From contig JAOPHQ010000590.1 of NCBI GenBank assembly GCA_030340625.1, positions 135,001 through 199,000 on the forward strand: a DNA stretch of 64,000 bases, given 5' to 3'. Source of the stretch: Merluccius polli. Lineage: Eukaryota; Chordata; Actinopteri; Gadiformes; Merlucciidae. A program made the position numbers and the translations under genes. Positions 11,868 through 22,816 of the stretch are shown here, one piece after another; position 1 is the stretch's first letter, and every line of letters starts with the position of its first letter. The notes under the pieces are model-generated. The model made no database searches, had not been told where the DNA came from, and was given only the letters and a program-made list of their open reading frames with translations.

Positions 11868-13204
11868 TGTAACTGGGCTGAATGTTTGTGCTGGTTGTTA
11901 TTGTGATTTTTGAACATTGACTGATGGTAGGGGGCGGGGCTGGACAATTGGATGTGGTTACGTTGGGGTGCGTGTGTGGCTTGTTGATTTCTCCTACAGG
12001 TGTGCCAAATAACCCGCTGATTAGCCTGACGGTGTTGAGGAATTAAATGCCGATGGCAGCGTCCAACGGGGCGATTCCTTATTGGCAGCAGGCGCCCATA
12101 AGGAACTGAACTGCGGATCTACACGGACGCCACGATCGAGCAAAGAGACTAAAACAACGCACTCTACGAAGCAACATCAAGCCGAAACAGAGACACAAAG
12201 CTCTCTACGATCGGATCAGGAGGACGGCGAACACAGAGATACAACGCTCCCTATTTCCTACATCAAAGGAAAGTGATCTTGCCTGTGTCATATTGCTGTG
12301 TATTAGTGGCCTAACTTCACTACGAGTGTGAGTGCTGATTATACCATCCCTCTCCCACAGCTCCGTGTGAAGCGTGCGTGCGTGTGCCGTGCAGAGGAGT
12401 GCACTACGTCATTGTTGTGAATACGGACTGTCTCGATGGAACAGCAGTAAGCGGCTCGCGGCTACGGTGCGCTGGAGCCTTGGATCATCATCTGGGTCGT
12501 GAGTGGTGCATGGACTGCCTGTATAACCATTAATGATCCCCTCATAGAAGAGCGTTATATCTTACTATCTCCCCATTCACGTTTGGCCTTAGGTTGCTAA
12601 ATTATTTCATGTCTGGCTGTTCAGTTCGCTTAATTACCATTAGTTGTGTGTTCAGGGGTCAGTCATTCTTATTAATGTAATTCTGTGTCTGGTATATACA
12701 TATGCTGTTCTTATGGGTCGCTCTGTGTTATTATGGGCCTATTGCCGTTTTGCTGTGTATGAGCCTAGTGCATGATTTGTGTCATTTATGATTGTAGTGG
12801 TTCCCTTCAACATTGTGGTTCATATTGCCGTTTTGCACATTGCTCCTTTGCCATTGCTGTGGACTTGATAACCGTTAATTGTGTGATTTTCCCCCGTAAA
12901 GCATATAGGCCCATTTGCACTATAGAGTTCCCTCTTAGAGCTACTCCCCCGTCCCTAGGGAGCGCCAGAGCCGAACATTCAAATACAACTGATCCCCTGG
13001 GGGTTAGCCCACCCTAGCTGTTAGCAACTGACATTGGGTGCTCTCCCTATTCTTATCACTGGATGTGAAGTTGTGAATTGTCATTGCATTAAAATTATTC
13101 TGTTTTTGAACATATGTATAAATAAATTCATACTTTTATAATCTACCTCACTGTGTTGTTTGTGTGCCTCAAGGGTCTAATATTTCAACCTGTTATCCGT
13201 TACA
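11868..13204. mobile_element. Solo LTR, about 1.34 kb
   Basis: Begins TGTAAC and ends GTTACA (inverted TG...CA termini) and is flanked by TTTA on both sides (11864-11867 and 13205-13208). AATAAA at 13121-13126 lies about 80 bp before the end, as expected of the R-U5 end of an LTR. There is no internal coding region on either side, so it appears to be a recombined solo LTR. The family is not assigned. Confidence 0.65.
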
Positions 13205-13441
13205 TTTACACATGATGATATGTTAATTAAAAACTAGCTAATTAATTGTTCATCCAACAGTGTTAATTTAGTGTTCATTTTCTAGGTAGCCTACTTTGAA
13301 AACGTAGCTTAATTTAAGAGCATGGACTCTTCCATCTCTTCTCACACACTCAATAGTATGGTTGATAATTGAGATAAATGAAATAGATTCCACATTCCAT
13401 CTTAATAAATTAAATAACTATTCATCTGGTTATCTATTCCT

Positions 13442-14063
13442 TAGTCTCGCATAGCCAGACCTATCTCCACACTTCATTTTAGTGCTGTGCTAGCGCTGGA
13501 GAAAGGTCTGGCTCTATTCACTATCATTCTAAGCCTAGAACTCTAGACACCCCCTAGCGGCAGCAAATTTATTTGGCAGCTAGTGTAGGTCTAGCACGGC
13601 TCCGTCGGCTTTTTGGTGCTGGAAACACCAAGTATGTCTTGTATGTATGACCAATCACAGCGTGAGGGGTGGAGTCGAAAGCCGGGCTACCATGACGACA
13701 GAGTTGCGACAGTTCCGTGTTAGAGGTAAACAATGGCTGCTGCTGCTGGCGAACGGCTGTCTTTCGACTCGGCTTTGGCCGCGACTCTTCAAGACTTGAA
13801 GTTAACATTTTATTTGAGAAAAGAACAAAGAACGGCACTGAAGTCTTTCCTCGAAAATAAATACGTATTCGGAGTTTTGATTAATGACGTAGTCAGAGCG
13901 ACGGCTCTGACTACGTCACCTTCTTCGTTGCTCTGATTGGTTGTAGCGCTATCCTATTGCGTGCAGAGGGAACTTGAAAGACAACCGTTTATCCCGCCCA
14001 CACTGCCAATGGAGCTGAGCCAGACCTTACATCTTTCTGATGTGGGTCTGGCTTGCCAGGCTA
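13442..14063 (+). mobile_element. Non-autonomous DNA element with captured helicase fragment, copy 1
   Basis: Termini TAGTCTCGCATAGCCAGACC and the reverse complement of GGTCTGGCTTGCCAGGCTA form imperfect inverted repeats. Inside are a RecQ-like coding fragment and a perfect 15-bp-arm hairpin (13885-13899 / 13904-13918, loop GACG). A second copy lies at 38833-39240 in opposite orientation. Confidence 0.8.
13733..13876 (+). pseudogene. RecQ-like helicase N-terminal fragment
   Basis: From ATG 13733 (context AACAATGG) the frame reads MAAAAGERLSFDS, then LKLTFYLRKEQRTALKSF and ENKYVFGVL. This resembles the Q-motif region of RecQ-family ATP-dependent helicases just before the Walker A loop. The Walker A motif and everything after it are missing, and the frame runs into the hairpin. 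It looks like a captured exon within a transposon, not a host gene. The match is from family knowledge and is moderately secure. Confidence 0.6.
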
Positions 14064-14245
14064 TATCATTCTGGCATAGGGGAAAAAACACTCCGGCTTG
14101 TTTGTATTTCTTTAACCAATCACAATTGTCTTGGGCGGTGCTAAGCCCAGGATGCACCAATGGTGGCAGATGGCAGAAGGGGGTGGAGTATAAAGTATAA
14201 GCCCGCCCATCATTGCACTCAACAACAGAAATAGTCAATACAAAC
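14064..14245. other. Flank between two elements
   Basis: Contains CCAATCACAATTGTCTTGGG and a TATAAAGTATAA stretch. This looks like part of another fish MITE, but no second terminus is visible. No coding content. Confidence 0.35.
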
Positions 14246-14465
14246 GTAAGTTATGACCATAACTATGGATCTATGAGACCGAACGATGACCGTCACCACG
14301 GTCTTACTACGAATGATGCCATTCAGCTACTTGTCGCGAGACCCTTATATCAAAATTGTCACCTGTGACTGATTGGAGGCAGGTCCTGCCGCATACAGCG
14401 GATGCAAGGACATGGCTCTTCCTCCTTGCCTGGAACGCTTCGGTTTGTTCCGAGCGACAAAGGAG

Positions 14466-14566
14466 GGTGACGGTCATCATTCGGTCTCATAGATCCATAG
14501 TTATGGTCATAACTTACGATCTATTTCGACCTCTCTCTGACCGTCACCACGGTCTTACTACGGATG
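14466..14566. repeat. DIRS internal complementary region
   Basis: 14466-14516 is the near-exact reverse complement of the left outer end (14246-14297), and 14517-14566 that of the right outer end (20207-20256). The junction falls at TTAC|GATC and defines both ends of the element. In the DIRS model this region templates joining of the ends into a circle. Confidence 0.92.
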
Positions 14567-15170
14567 ACTAGTACCAGAAGTGTCGCGAGGAACCGAGGAT
14601 CCCCCTTCACTAGTCTGTTTGGCAGCCGTCATGAGAACAGTGGCGCCGACCGCGGTGGATGTCACATTGATTCTATAAAACCTGGCGAAAGTACATGGAG
14701 TACTCCAGGATGCTGCCGCACAAATGTCAGCAAGAGCAACCCCTTTCAAAGCTGCCCATGAGGTGGCCATGCTTCGTGTGGAGTGAGCCACCAGGCCCTC
14801 AGGAACTGGGAAACCCCTCCCGGCATAAGCTTGGGCAATAGTGTCCACTAACCAGTGGGACACACGCTGTTTCGAGACTGGGTGACCCAACTGCCTAGCT
14901 CCATAGCATACAAAAAGCTGTGTGTGGTCACGTCTCAGCTGCTGTGTATGATCCACATAGGCCCTCAAAGCCCTGACTGGGCATAATGTGTGAAGAGCCA
15001 CCCCTGCCTGACAGGCTGGCTCAGGGTGAAATGCCTCCAGCTAAATCGCCCTATTAATTGACTGAGGATTTAGCACCTTGGGGAGGAAGAATGGATTCGG
15101 CCAAAGGCTTCTACCTCATGCACTCAGTACTCACAGAGAGTGCGTGCAGCTCGCTCACCCTCTTGGTAGA
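14558..15170 (-). pseudogene. DIRS tyrosine recombinase, C-terminal half
   Basis: The - strand frame contains CPVRALRAYV, the HxxR signature in AHSTRSMA, and the nucleophile region FARFYRINV. The first catalytic arginine lies in KRVSELHALS around 15110-15150, but in a different frame. The N-terminal core-binding part (RAPSTRANYQQRW, LRVYAAVISAFHDL) is encoded upstream at about 15330-15590 in the pol frame. All catalytic residues can be seen, but frameshifts near 15150 and 15050 separate them. Confidence 0.88.
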
Positions 15171-17340
15171 GCACAAGGCCAGTAAAAACACTTCTTCTTC
15201 GTCTTCTGTGTTAAAAACTTAAGATCAGTCTGCCCCAACGGCTCGTATGGGGCTGTGGTCAAAGACCTCAATACCAAGGGAAGGTCCCAAGATGGGGCCC
15301 TCAAACACCTGCCTGGACGTAGACGGTTTGCACCTTTTAAAAATTGTGACACCATACGGTGTTTCCCAATAGACAGGCCCCCGATCAAATCATGGAATGC
15401 AGAGATCACGGCTGCATAAACCCTTAAGGTGCTGGCTGCCCTCCTAGTGTCCAAGAGAGACTGGAGGAAATGGAGTACCACTTCCACTGGGCAGGTCTTT
15501 GGGTCAAGACCCCTGTCTTTACACCATAAAGAGAATAACCTCCATCTCTGCTGGTAATTTGCCCGAGTGGAGGGTGCTCTAGCATTACTTATGGTCTCCA
15601 ACACAGCCTCACTCAACCTTTGAGGCAGGGGCTGAGGAGGGGCCAGGCCCACAGCTGCAGGACAGCCGGCCTGGGATGCCAAACCAATGCCGGAAACCAA
15701 TGTCTCGCTGGCCAGCGTGGAGCCACTAACAGCACTCGGTAGGAGCCCTGGCGTATTCTCTCCAGTACCAGTGGAATCAAGGGTGTTGGAGGGAAAGCGT
15801 ACAATATTCCTCCCGACCACTCGTGAGACAGTGCATCCAGCCCCAGTGGGCCACACGGATAGCTCAGGGAGAACCTCATTTGGCAGTGGGTCATCTCCCT
15901 CGATGCAAAGAGATCCACCTGGGCTACGCCAAAGCGTGCCAACAAATTTGCGACCACCTCTGCATGCAGCCTCCACTCCCCCGGAGGGGGTCCTGACCTG
16001 GAGAGGAGATCTGCTGCTTGGTTCAGCACACCAGGAATATGAACTGCTCTTAATGGGGTCAGGCGTGGGAACGCCCAAAAGAGGAGTCCCTGGGCGATCT
16101 TGAGGCAACGCCGAGATCTTGTGCCCCCCTGGTGATTGACGTGATAGACGGCTGAGCGATTGTCCGTACGTACTAGCACATGCTTGCCTTGTATAAAGGG
16201 AAGAAGTGCTCTCAGGCCAAGGTGTATTGCTCTGAGCTCCAGGACATTGATGTGTTCTTTGTCCCATGGGTGTTCCCAACGGCCTCTCACCGTCCGACCC
16301 TCCCAGACTGCTCCCCAGCCCGTCTGGGAGGCATCTGTGGACACTAGCGTCCGCCTGGAAGGTACCCTGCCCAGAGGAACTCCCTGTGTCAACCAGCTGA
16401 CGTTCCGCCAGGGTAGCAAGGCTTGCAAACATAACTGGGTCACCCTGAGCTTTCTGTGCCTGTACCGCCATGGGTGAAGGCCGAAAGCATTCAGCCAACA
16501 CTGCAATGGTCGGGCCCTTAGAAGGCCCAGTGGGACCACCGTTGCCGCAGCAGACGCCGAGAGACTGAATGTGGGACAGTACAGACTCTGTATCCTCCAC
16601 AACCTGCTGGCGGGATGGGGCACATACGAGCCAGTCGTCGAGGTAGGGCATAATCCTTAAACCCCTCCTCTGAAGGGGTGCCAAGGCAGCCGCCACTACC
16701 CTGGTGAACACCCTCGGGGACAGGGAGAGGCCGAACGGAAGGACCTGAAATTGATAGGCTTGTCCCTGAAAGGCGAAACGGAGGAACGGCTGATGTTCTT
16801 GACAAATTGGGACGTGGAAGTACGCATCTTTTAAATCGATCGTAGTGAACCACTCGCCCGGCTCTATTGACTCTAGGATGTGCCTTGTCTGGAGCATTTT
16901 GAAGGTCAGGGTTTTCAAGTGCGCGTTCAAGCGGCGCAGGCCTAAAATGGGGCGTAGCCCACCGTCCTTTTTGGGGACCAGGAAATATATTGAATAAAAG
17001 CCAGCTTGCTGTTCGCTGGTGCTCACCCTTGTTATGGCGCCTTTCTGCAGTAGAGTCGCCACTTCTTCTGCTAAAATGTTTGCCTGGCCTGGGTCCTTGA
17101 CTGTGATCGGATGGAACCCCGAAAAGGGTGGAGGCCGCCCAAAACTGGAGTCTGTAACCCCTTAAAATTGTGTCCAACACCCAAGGGTCTGAAGTCTCCC
17201 TCTCCCAGCCATCCAGGCGTAGCTGCGAGTGAACCTCTGCAGCTGACCCCCGTATCCTACCTACGGCCCCCACAAGTCCTTGGACCCCTGGGGGGGCGCC
17301 CGCGTTGGGCCGTCCTATTTGCCACTGACTGGGGTAGACG
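15155..17340 (-). pseudogene. DIRS pol: RT, RNase H, methyltransferase-like domain, recombinase N-terminus
   Basis: The frame starting at 17062 carries RT motifs FLVPKKDGGLRPILGLR, TIDLKDAYFHVPI, LPFGLSLSPRVFT and the catalytic YLDD at 16634-16645 (about residue 140). A frameshift near 16600 moves the RNase H domain (STDASQTGWG, LELRAIHLGL, RTDNRSAVYHVN) and a DAM-like methyltransferase region (VDLFASREMTHC, LYAFPPTPLIPLVL, LLVAPRWPARHWF) into the frame at 16623-15613. The first frame then resumes for the recombinase N-terminus. N-terminal sequence such as SDPWVLDTILRGYRLQF is in another frame up to about 17300. At least three indels are present. Confidence 0.9.
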
Positions 17341-17481
17341 TTCCCCCTGATAGTGCCCAGGCCGGGCCGGACCTTGCCCGCTGAAACCCCGGCGTGTGTT
17401 ACCCGACCAGGGTTCCTGACGTCTCCAGACACGTGTATGTGTGTGCTGACTACTCGCCGTTCCAGCTGTGGGTGGATGAAA

Positions 17482-18843
17482 TTACCCTTTTACACCCTCG
17501 CGAGCACGCACAGACTCCTGAGCTTTAACCAGCACGGACTGTGAGTCGGGATGGAATACCTTGGCTGGCAGTACCGGCATATTTATGAGCTCTGCCCTCA
17601 CACCCTCAGGGAGGGCAGTCTGAGCCAGCCAGATCTGCCTGCGAGCTAGAGTCGCCGATGACATGGCAGAGACAACGTCACGCGCCATCTGGGCAAGGGC
17701 AGACAAGGCCGCATCCATAAGGTCCTTGGTGTCCAGATCACCTGCACCAACAGTAGCTAAAAGAACCGCCAATGCATTTCCAGACCGAGCAGCGCGAGCA
17801 GAAGCATTATAGGCCTTACAAACAAGGCGATCAGTCCTGTCACACTCCCTCCGAGGGCAGTGTGGGTCTGCAGTCAACCTCGGTGGTCCAGAGGAAGTCA
17901 GAGCAGCCATCTCCCTTTCTACAGGCGGCATATCCCCCAACCCGGTCTCCGGTGGGTATGACGCCCTAGCCAGGTTCCTGCAACCTGCGTTATACTGACA
18001 AGGTTTTCCTCAACATTTGGCAGAAATCATCTGCCGCAGGGAGGGACACCGTGGGCCGGGACTGGACAATACCGGCCCAAACCCCATCAACTGGGCTAGC
18101 ACCCTGCACCGGGATTGCGAGCCCCACAATTTTCGCAGCAGTAAGAACCTTCACCGCCAGATCCACTGCACCGGCGACATCTGTGCCATCACCTCCTGAT
18201 GTTGAATCCCCTGGGTAGGAGGAAGCACCACTGCGCCCACCCTCAGGGTTCCCCTGGCCTTGCCCAACCCCGAGGAGGGAGCCTTGAGCATAAAGCGAAA
18301 TGGCGTCAGGATGCCTTTGCTCCTGAAAAGAAGGCAGGTGATCAAGTGAGGCCTCCGCTGAGCCGACGGCCTCGGCCTGCCAGGGTGGGTTTCGAAGCTG
18401 TTCACCCTGTCTGTCAGGCCACGAACGGCTGCCAGAAGCTGGGTGTACACGCTCTCCTTTTCTACAGAATCCCGCACGGGCGAACTTAGAGGGAGCGCGG
18501 GGGAGTCGACAGCATCTGCGGTTCTCCTCCTCTTGTGCTTATGAGGAGGCTTATGGGACGACCTGTGCTTCCTTTTCGAGGACTTAACCTCTGGTTCATA
18601 GGACTGCCCTCCATGAGTGGAAGAGGAGTCCGTCAGTGACACAAGTGCTGCCTGCAGGCCAGCCCTACGAGCCCTCTCCTCGAGAGGCAAGTCTAGTGCG
18701 GCGGGGCATGGGTTCTTGATATCTCCCAAGAGATGAGCCCTGCCTAAACACCCAGGGCACTCCCGGTGGCCATCACGTGAGTCCATGGTCGCGCCGCAAA
18801 AGATGCACATATGGGATGCCATCTCGGCAATCAGGACACTCAC
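17482..18843 (-). pseudogene. DIRS gag-like ORF
   Basis: The - strand frame from 18843 starts with a cysteine-rich segment (CIFCG...DGHRECPGCLGRAHL). A highly basic stretch (KSSKRKHRSSHKPPHKHKRR) and Ser/Pro-rich sequence follow. It stops at 18151. Further gag-like sequence in the same frame runs from 17940 to 17482 (ALAQMARDVVSAM, LARRQIWLAQTALPEGVR). This matches the position and character of the DIRS gag-like protein. The intervening segment is disrupted by a stop and probable indels. Confidence 0.8.
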
Positions 18844-19059
18844 GCCTTAATATGCCGTAAGCGTGTACAACAATAGCAGCCCCAACAACTGTTTACCCTG
18901 CCCACTGCGAACAGTAGCCAACGGGATCAAGGCAACTGCTGCCGAGCTAGGTGGAGCAGACACCACACTGCCGTTTGTGTACTGGCCCAGCCTGCTGCAA
19001 ACAGCCGCCAAGGGGACACTAAATGTAGCTTTACTGCGCACAGTAAGCATATTTTTTAT

Positions 19060-19200
19060 TTTTTATTTATTTACTTATTTTTAAATTTATTTATCTATTA
19101 TTATTATTATTGTTATTATTATTATTATTATTATTATTTTATTTATTTATTTTTTTCTACAGTCAATCGTAGGAAAGTAACTAGGCTCTGCCAACTAAAT
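19060..19200. repeat. TTA-rich low-complexity tract in DIRS leader
   Basis: TTTATTTATT and (TTA)n sequence between the gag start and the subrepeat array. No coding. Confidence 0.8.
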
Positions 19201-19264
19201 TGTATACATACACTAACAACAAGGCTTACTGATTTATCATAATAAACAAAGTAATAACTTCACC

Positions 19265-19720
19265 CACAGACCCAGCACAATTCACGCGAACGTGGGGGTC
19301 TTCACGGTGGAACAGAAATTAATGACCGCACCTGGCAGCCACGCCCATTGGATTTATCTTAATAAACAAAGTAACTATTTCACAAACCCAGCACAACTCA
19401 CGCGAACGTGGGTGGGGTTTTCACGGGCGGAACAGAAATTAACGACCGCACCTTGCAGTCATGCTCATTGGAATGATCTTAATAAACAAATTAAATATCT
19501 CACGCACGAGCCCAGCACAATTCACGCGAACGTGGGTGGGGGTTTCACGGGCGGAACAGAAATTAAGGACCGCACCTGGCAGTCATTCTCATTGGAATTA
19601 TCTTAATAACAAATTAAATATCTCACGCACAAACCCAGCACAATTCACATGAACGTGGGTGGGGGAACTATTTAATAAACAAACCCCGCACAATTCACGC
19701 GGACGTGAGTGGGGGTTTCA
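19265..19720. repeat. 116-124 bp tandem subrepeats in DIRS leader
   Basis: The phrase CCCAGCACAATTCACGCGAA recurs at about 19271, 19387, 19511 and 19634, with a shortened copy at 19684. Each is followed by a TTCACGGGCGGAACAGAAAT-type segment. It lies upstream of gag on the - strand, between the right terminal repeat and gag. A separate 40-bp duplication (CACGGCACAACCC.ACTGCTG) occurs at about 19720 and 19864. Confidence 0.9.
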
Positions 19721-20479
19721 CGGCACAACCCAACTGCTGCTGCAGAGGGGAGTCAGCCTATCACTTCAGCCTTGTGTTTTTAATGTTTAACTTCAGAGCC
19801 TAGAAAATCAAAATATACAAAGCATTCAAACAGGGTAGAAACGTTTTGTCCCGCTGCTTCGTTTCACGGCACAACCCGACTGCTGCTGCAGAGGGGAGCG
19901 CTCGTTCACCAGTACTTCTCTCCTGCACACACAAGCAAAGTTGGTTAACCAGGGAAAAAAACAGCGAATACTTTAACGGGAAAACTTTAAACAGTCCTCA
20001 GGGGCTTAAAGCGCCTGCACGATTAACGTGATGGATTGTAGATTTCCCAAGTTTCAAACTTACCGGGTCTCACGAAAAACCGAAGCGAGAAGGCAAAAGC
20101 GGAAGAGCCATGTCGTTGCATCCGCTTTATGCGGCAGGACCTGCCTCCAATCAGTCACAGGTGACAATTTTGATATAAGGGTCTCGGGACAAGTAGCTGA
20201 ATGGCATCATTCGTAGTAAGACCGTGGTGACGGTCAGAGAGAGGTCGAAATAGATCTGTAGCTCCTTGTCAATCTGTTAATATATACAGCTAAATGAATG
20301 AGATCAGAATTCAAGAATCAGCCAAGACATGAGCTGAATAGCATGGCAGAACACCATTCTTTATTCTTCATTCCATTCAAGCACATTTTATTGAAAATTA
20401 AAAAAAAACATTTAATTGTCAGATCAAAAGCTACGGCACTTGGAGAAGCTTCGTTCTGTCTGGCACTAGGGTATTATTA

Positions 20480-21293
20480 TGACTATGAATGAGTGATTTA
20501 TTGGAACTTGAGGCTACAGGTTTGACTGTATTTCCTTTGGAAGTGTATTATGAATAAGATACATTAATTAATTGTGCCAACGAATGAGCTTGGTGTTTTT
20601 CTTCCATGCTATATGGCTGTGTCACTACCAAATCTGTCCAGGCTGCCAAATCTCTCTTTAAGTAATTTATTGTTTAAAACTAAACTGCATTAATTGCGGT
20701 TTGGCTTCAAAAGACAACTTAGAATATGTGTCTTTTACCTAGTCAGCGGTCACCTGTTGAAGTTCATCAAAATTAATTCAGTATTTATTTTATTTTGTAA
20801 GCAAATTAATTGGTTATTTCATTTCATTTCTTTTGGAAACCGTGTAATATCCTATCTTTATCTATGTAAGTATTGTTTTATTTGTTTATTGGCGCGCCCT
20901 CATGTGGTAGGTGGTGGTAACGATAGTGACTGGAAATCGTATGCTCGTCCCTTTTGCTTGCTGACGATTTCCATATTGAAACAGCTCTATGTATTTTTTC
21001 AATTACTAAGTTATAAAATTCATTTCACTTGAATCAAAGTGTATATTATGTGACATGAATAGTTTGGCCACGTTTTATGACTTGTCGTTCTGTGTTTCTA
21101 TTGTTTGGTCAAGTGAAGTTAGTTTGCTAAGCCTGTATGATGGTTAGCTGCTGTGCCTCATGCTCTAAGTGTTCTGAGGAAGTATTAATGCAAAATGGTG
21201 ACTGCTTCAGTTTGTTGATTGTATTCCTATTCTAATGTGTACGGGCAGGAGCTGTAATGTCTTATCATCACCAACAACCACATTCATGTTTGT
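20480..21293 (+). repeat. Diverged interspersed repeat, copy 2, left part
   Basis: 20490-20760 matches the reverse complement of 2250-2510. The later part shares TTTTGCTTGCTGACGATTTCC and CAACCACATTCATGTTT with 31935-32020. It is interrupted at 21293 by the outer insertion. No coding motifs. 20257-20480 is unassigned. Confidence 0.6.
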
Positions 21294-21889
21294 CAGGGGT
21301 GCAAACTTTTCACCTTTCGGCAAAATTCGGTAATTCATATGGATCGTGTAGATCGGCAATAAAAAAAAAGTGTTTCTCAAAGCCCGCAGGTAAAGTCATC
21401 TGTGGGGAGGCGTGTTTACCGTAGTGTTCTGTTTAGGGCTGCCCCCGACTAAAGAGTTTCTTAGTCGACTCTTAGTCGCCATTTCAAGCCGATAGTCGAC
21501 TAATCGTCACACTTAATGTATTTTTTGGGGGCATCAGAAAATGGTTTGAGTTCCAGGGTGAGGGAGAGTGTTATAAAAGAAACACTGTTAACATTGTGCT
21601 ACTTTACAGATAATACAAAACCGTAATAATGAGCCTTAAAAATATATCATTTTTAAAGCACACGGATTAACGGAAGCGGGCCTATTAACGGCATGGATAA
21701 AGCGGTTCTGAATGTTGTCGGAACAACCAGAATGGAGACATTGAACATGTTAATTTTATACATCACATAACAGCACACATTTTTATTTAAAAGCAAGCAA
21801 TTGCAATATAGCTTGACGTTTGTCAAAAACAAATGGAAACAATGTTGTTGATATTTTCGTGTCCGGTGCGTGTGGACATATGGCTCTCC

Positions 21890-21927
21890 ATCGGGTTAGG
21901 GTTAGTGTTAGGGTTAGGTTAAGGTTA
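21890..21927. repeat. TTAGGG-like short tract at Gypsy target
   Basis: GGGTTAGGGTTAGTGTTAGG precedes the Gypsy 5' LTR, and GGTTAGGGTTAACCC follows the 3' LTR. It is an interstitial telomere-like stretch of only a few units. Confidence 0.7.
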
Positions 21928-22281
21928 TGTCACAGTGAGTTCCCTCTCTGCCTACTCCAGCCTCCCAGTTTTCCCGCCTTGTGTCTGCCACACCCCTAAT
22001 CACCTTCACCTGTGTATTTAAACCCTTTGTGTCCCCTTCCCCAGTGTCAGATTGTTAATGTACCATGTGTCCTACTCTCCAGTGTTTCTCCAGCGTGCTT
22101 CTCGGTTTTGACCCTCGCCTGTTTTCGGACTCTGCCTTTGCCTTACCCCTTTGGATTGTTTGCCTGCCTTACCTGACTGAACACCCGTGTACCGAACCCT
22201 TGCCTGTGATTAAAGACTGGTTACCTCCTGTATCTGCCTCCCGAGTCTTGCAGTTGAGTCCTGTCTCCGTGCTGTGTAACA
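21928..22281 (+). repeat. Gypsy 5' LTR
   Basis: TGTCACAG...GTAACA; contains TATTTAAACC as a possible TATA-type promoter and ATTAAAGACT near the end. Followed directly by GAACAATCTGGCC in the primer-binding-site position. Confidence 0.92.
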
Positions 22282-22298
22282 GAACAATCTGGCCAGCC

Positions 22299-22780
22299 AT
22301 GGACTCAGCAGACTCGCAGTCCGTGCACGCCGCTGTCCAGGCTCAGGGCACCTGGATTCATCAACAGGAGGAACAACTCTCCACTGTCTGTGTGGTGGTC
22401 AACGAACTCAAGGACCGCCAACAGAGTTTCCAGGCCTCAGTCGGGGAAGAGTTAGGCCTCCTAAGGACCCAAATCCAGCATTGGTGGACTCCGGGGCGGA
22501 CGAAGATCTCATGGATCGGCAGCTGGCGGAGCGGCTGGGTCTGGAAATTATTCCCCTGTCTAAACCTCTGGAAGCCACTGCACTTGATGGTCGCCTGCTG
22601 TGCCGGGTGTCGCACCGCACTCAACCTGTCTGGCTCAACATAGACGGTGATCATTCTGAGCTCATTAGCTTCCATATCTTCCACTCCTCTATGCACCCGC
22701 TAATTTTGGGGTTACCCTGGCACAATCCCCATATTGATTGGTCCACAGGCCGTGTGTTGAATTGGGGTAAGGATTGATTT
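22299..22780 (+). pseudogene. Gypsy gag remnant and aspartic protease
   Basis: ATG 22299 opens a short gag-like start (MDSADSQSVHAAVQAQG) that stays recognisable only to about 22480. Protease sequence follows directly in another frame, with the catalytic triad in VDSGADEDL and the LILGLPWHNPHIDW segment. Capsid and zinc-knuckle regions are missing, so an internal deletion joined gag to protease. Confidence 0.85.
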
Positions 22781-22816
22781 CTCACTTGTCCTCCGTCTGT
22801 CTGTGCTGTCAAGTCC

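Larger units (their letters stand above)
14246..20256 (-). mobile_element. Full-length DIRS retrotransposon (decayed)
   Basis: The - strand order is gag-like ORF, RT/RNase H/methyltransferase-like region, then tyrosine recombinase. This is the layout of vertebrate DIRS elements, about 6.0 kb. Inverted terminal repeats (14246-14465 and about 20060-20256) share GACCGTCACCACGGTCTTAC and following sequence. The internal complementary region at 14466-14566 matches the two outer ends joined. No target duplication is expected, because integration uses a tyrosine recombinase. Several frameshifts and a gag stop show it is inactive. Confidence 0.93.

Noticed and set aside
15687..16103. 138-codon + strand frame in DIRS
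   Set aside because: Antisense shadow of the - strand RNase H/methyltransferase-like region; no domain of its own.
21890..21927. Telomere or chromosome-fusion scar
   Set aside because: Only a few imperfect TTAGGG units inside a transposon; too short to imply a fusion.
22361..22696. - strand frames over the Gypsy protease
   Set aside because: Antisense to the recognisable protease sequence.
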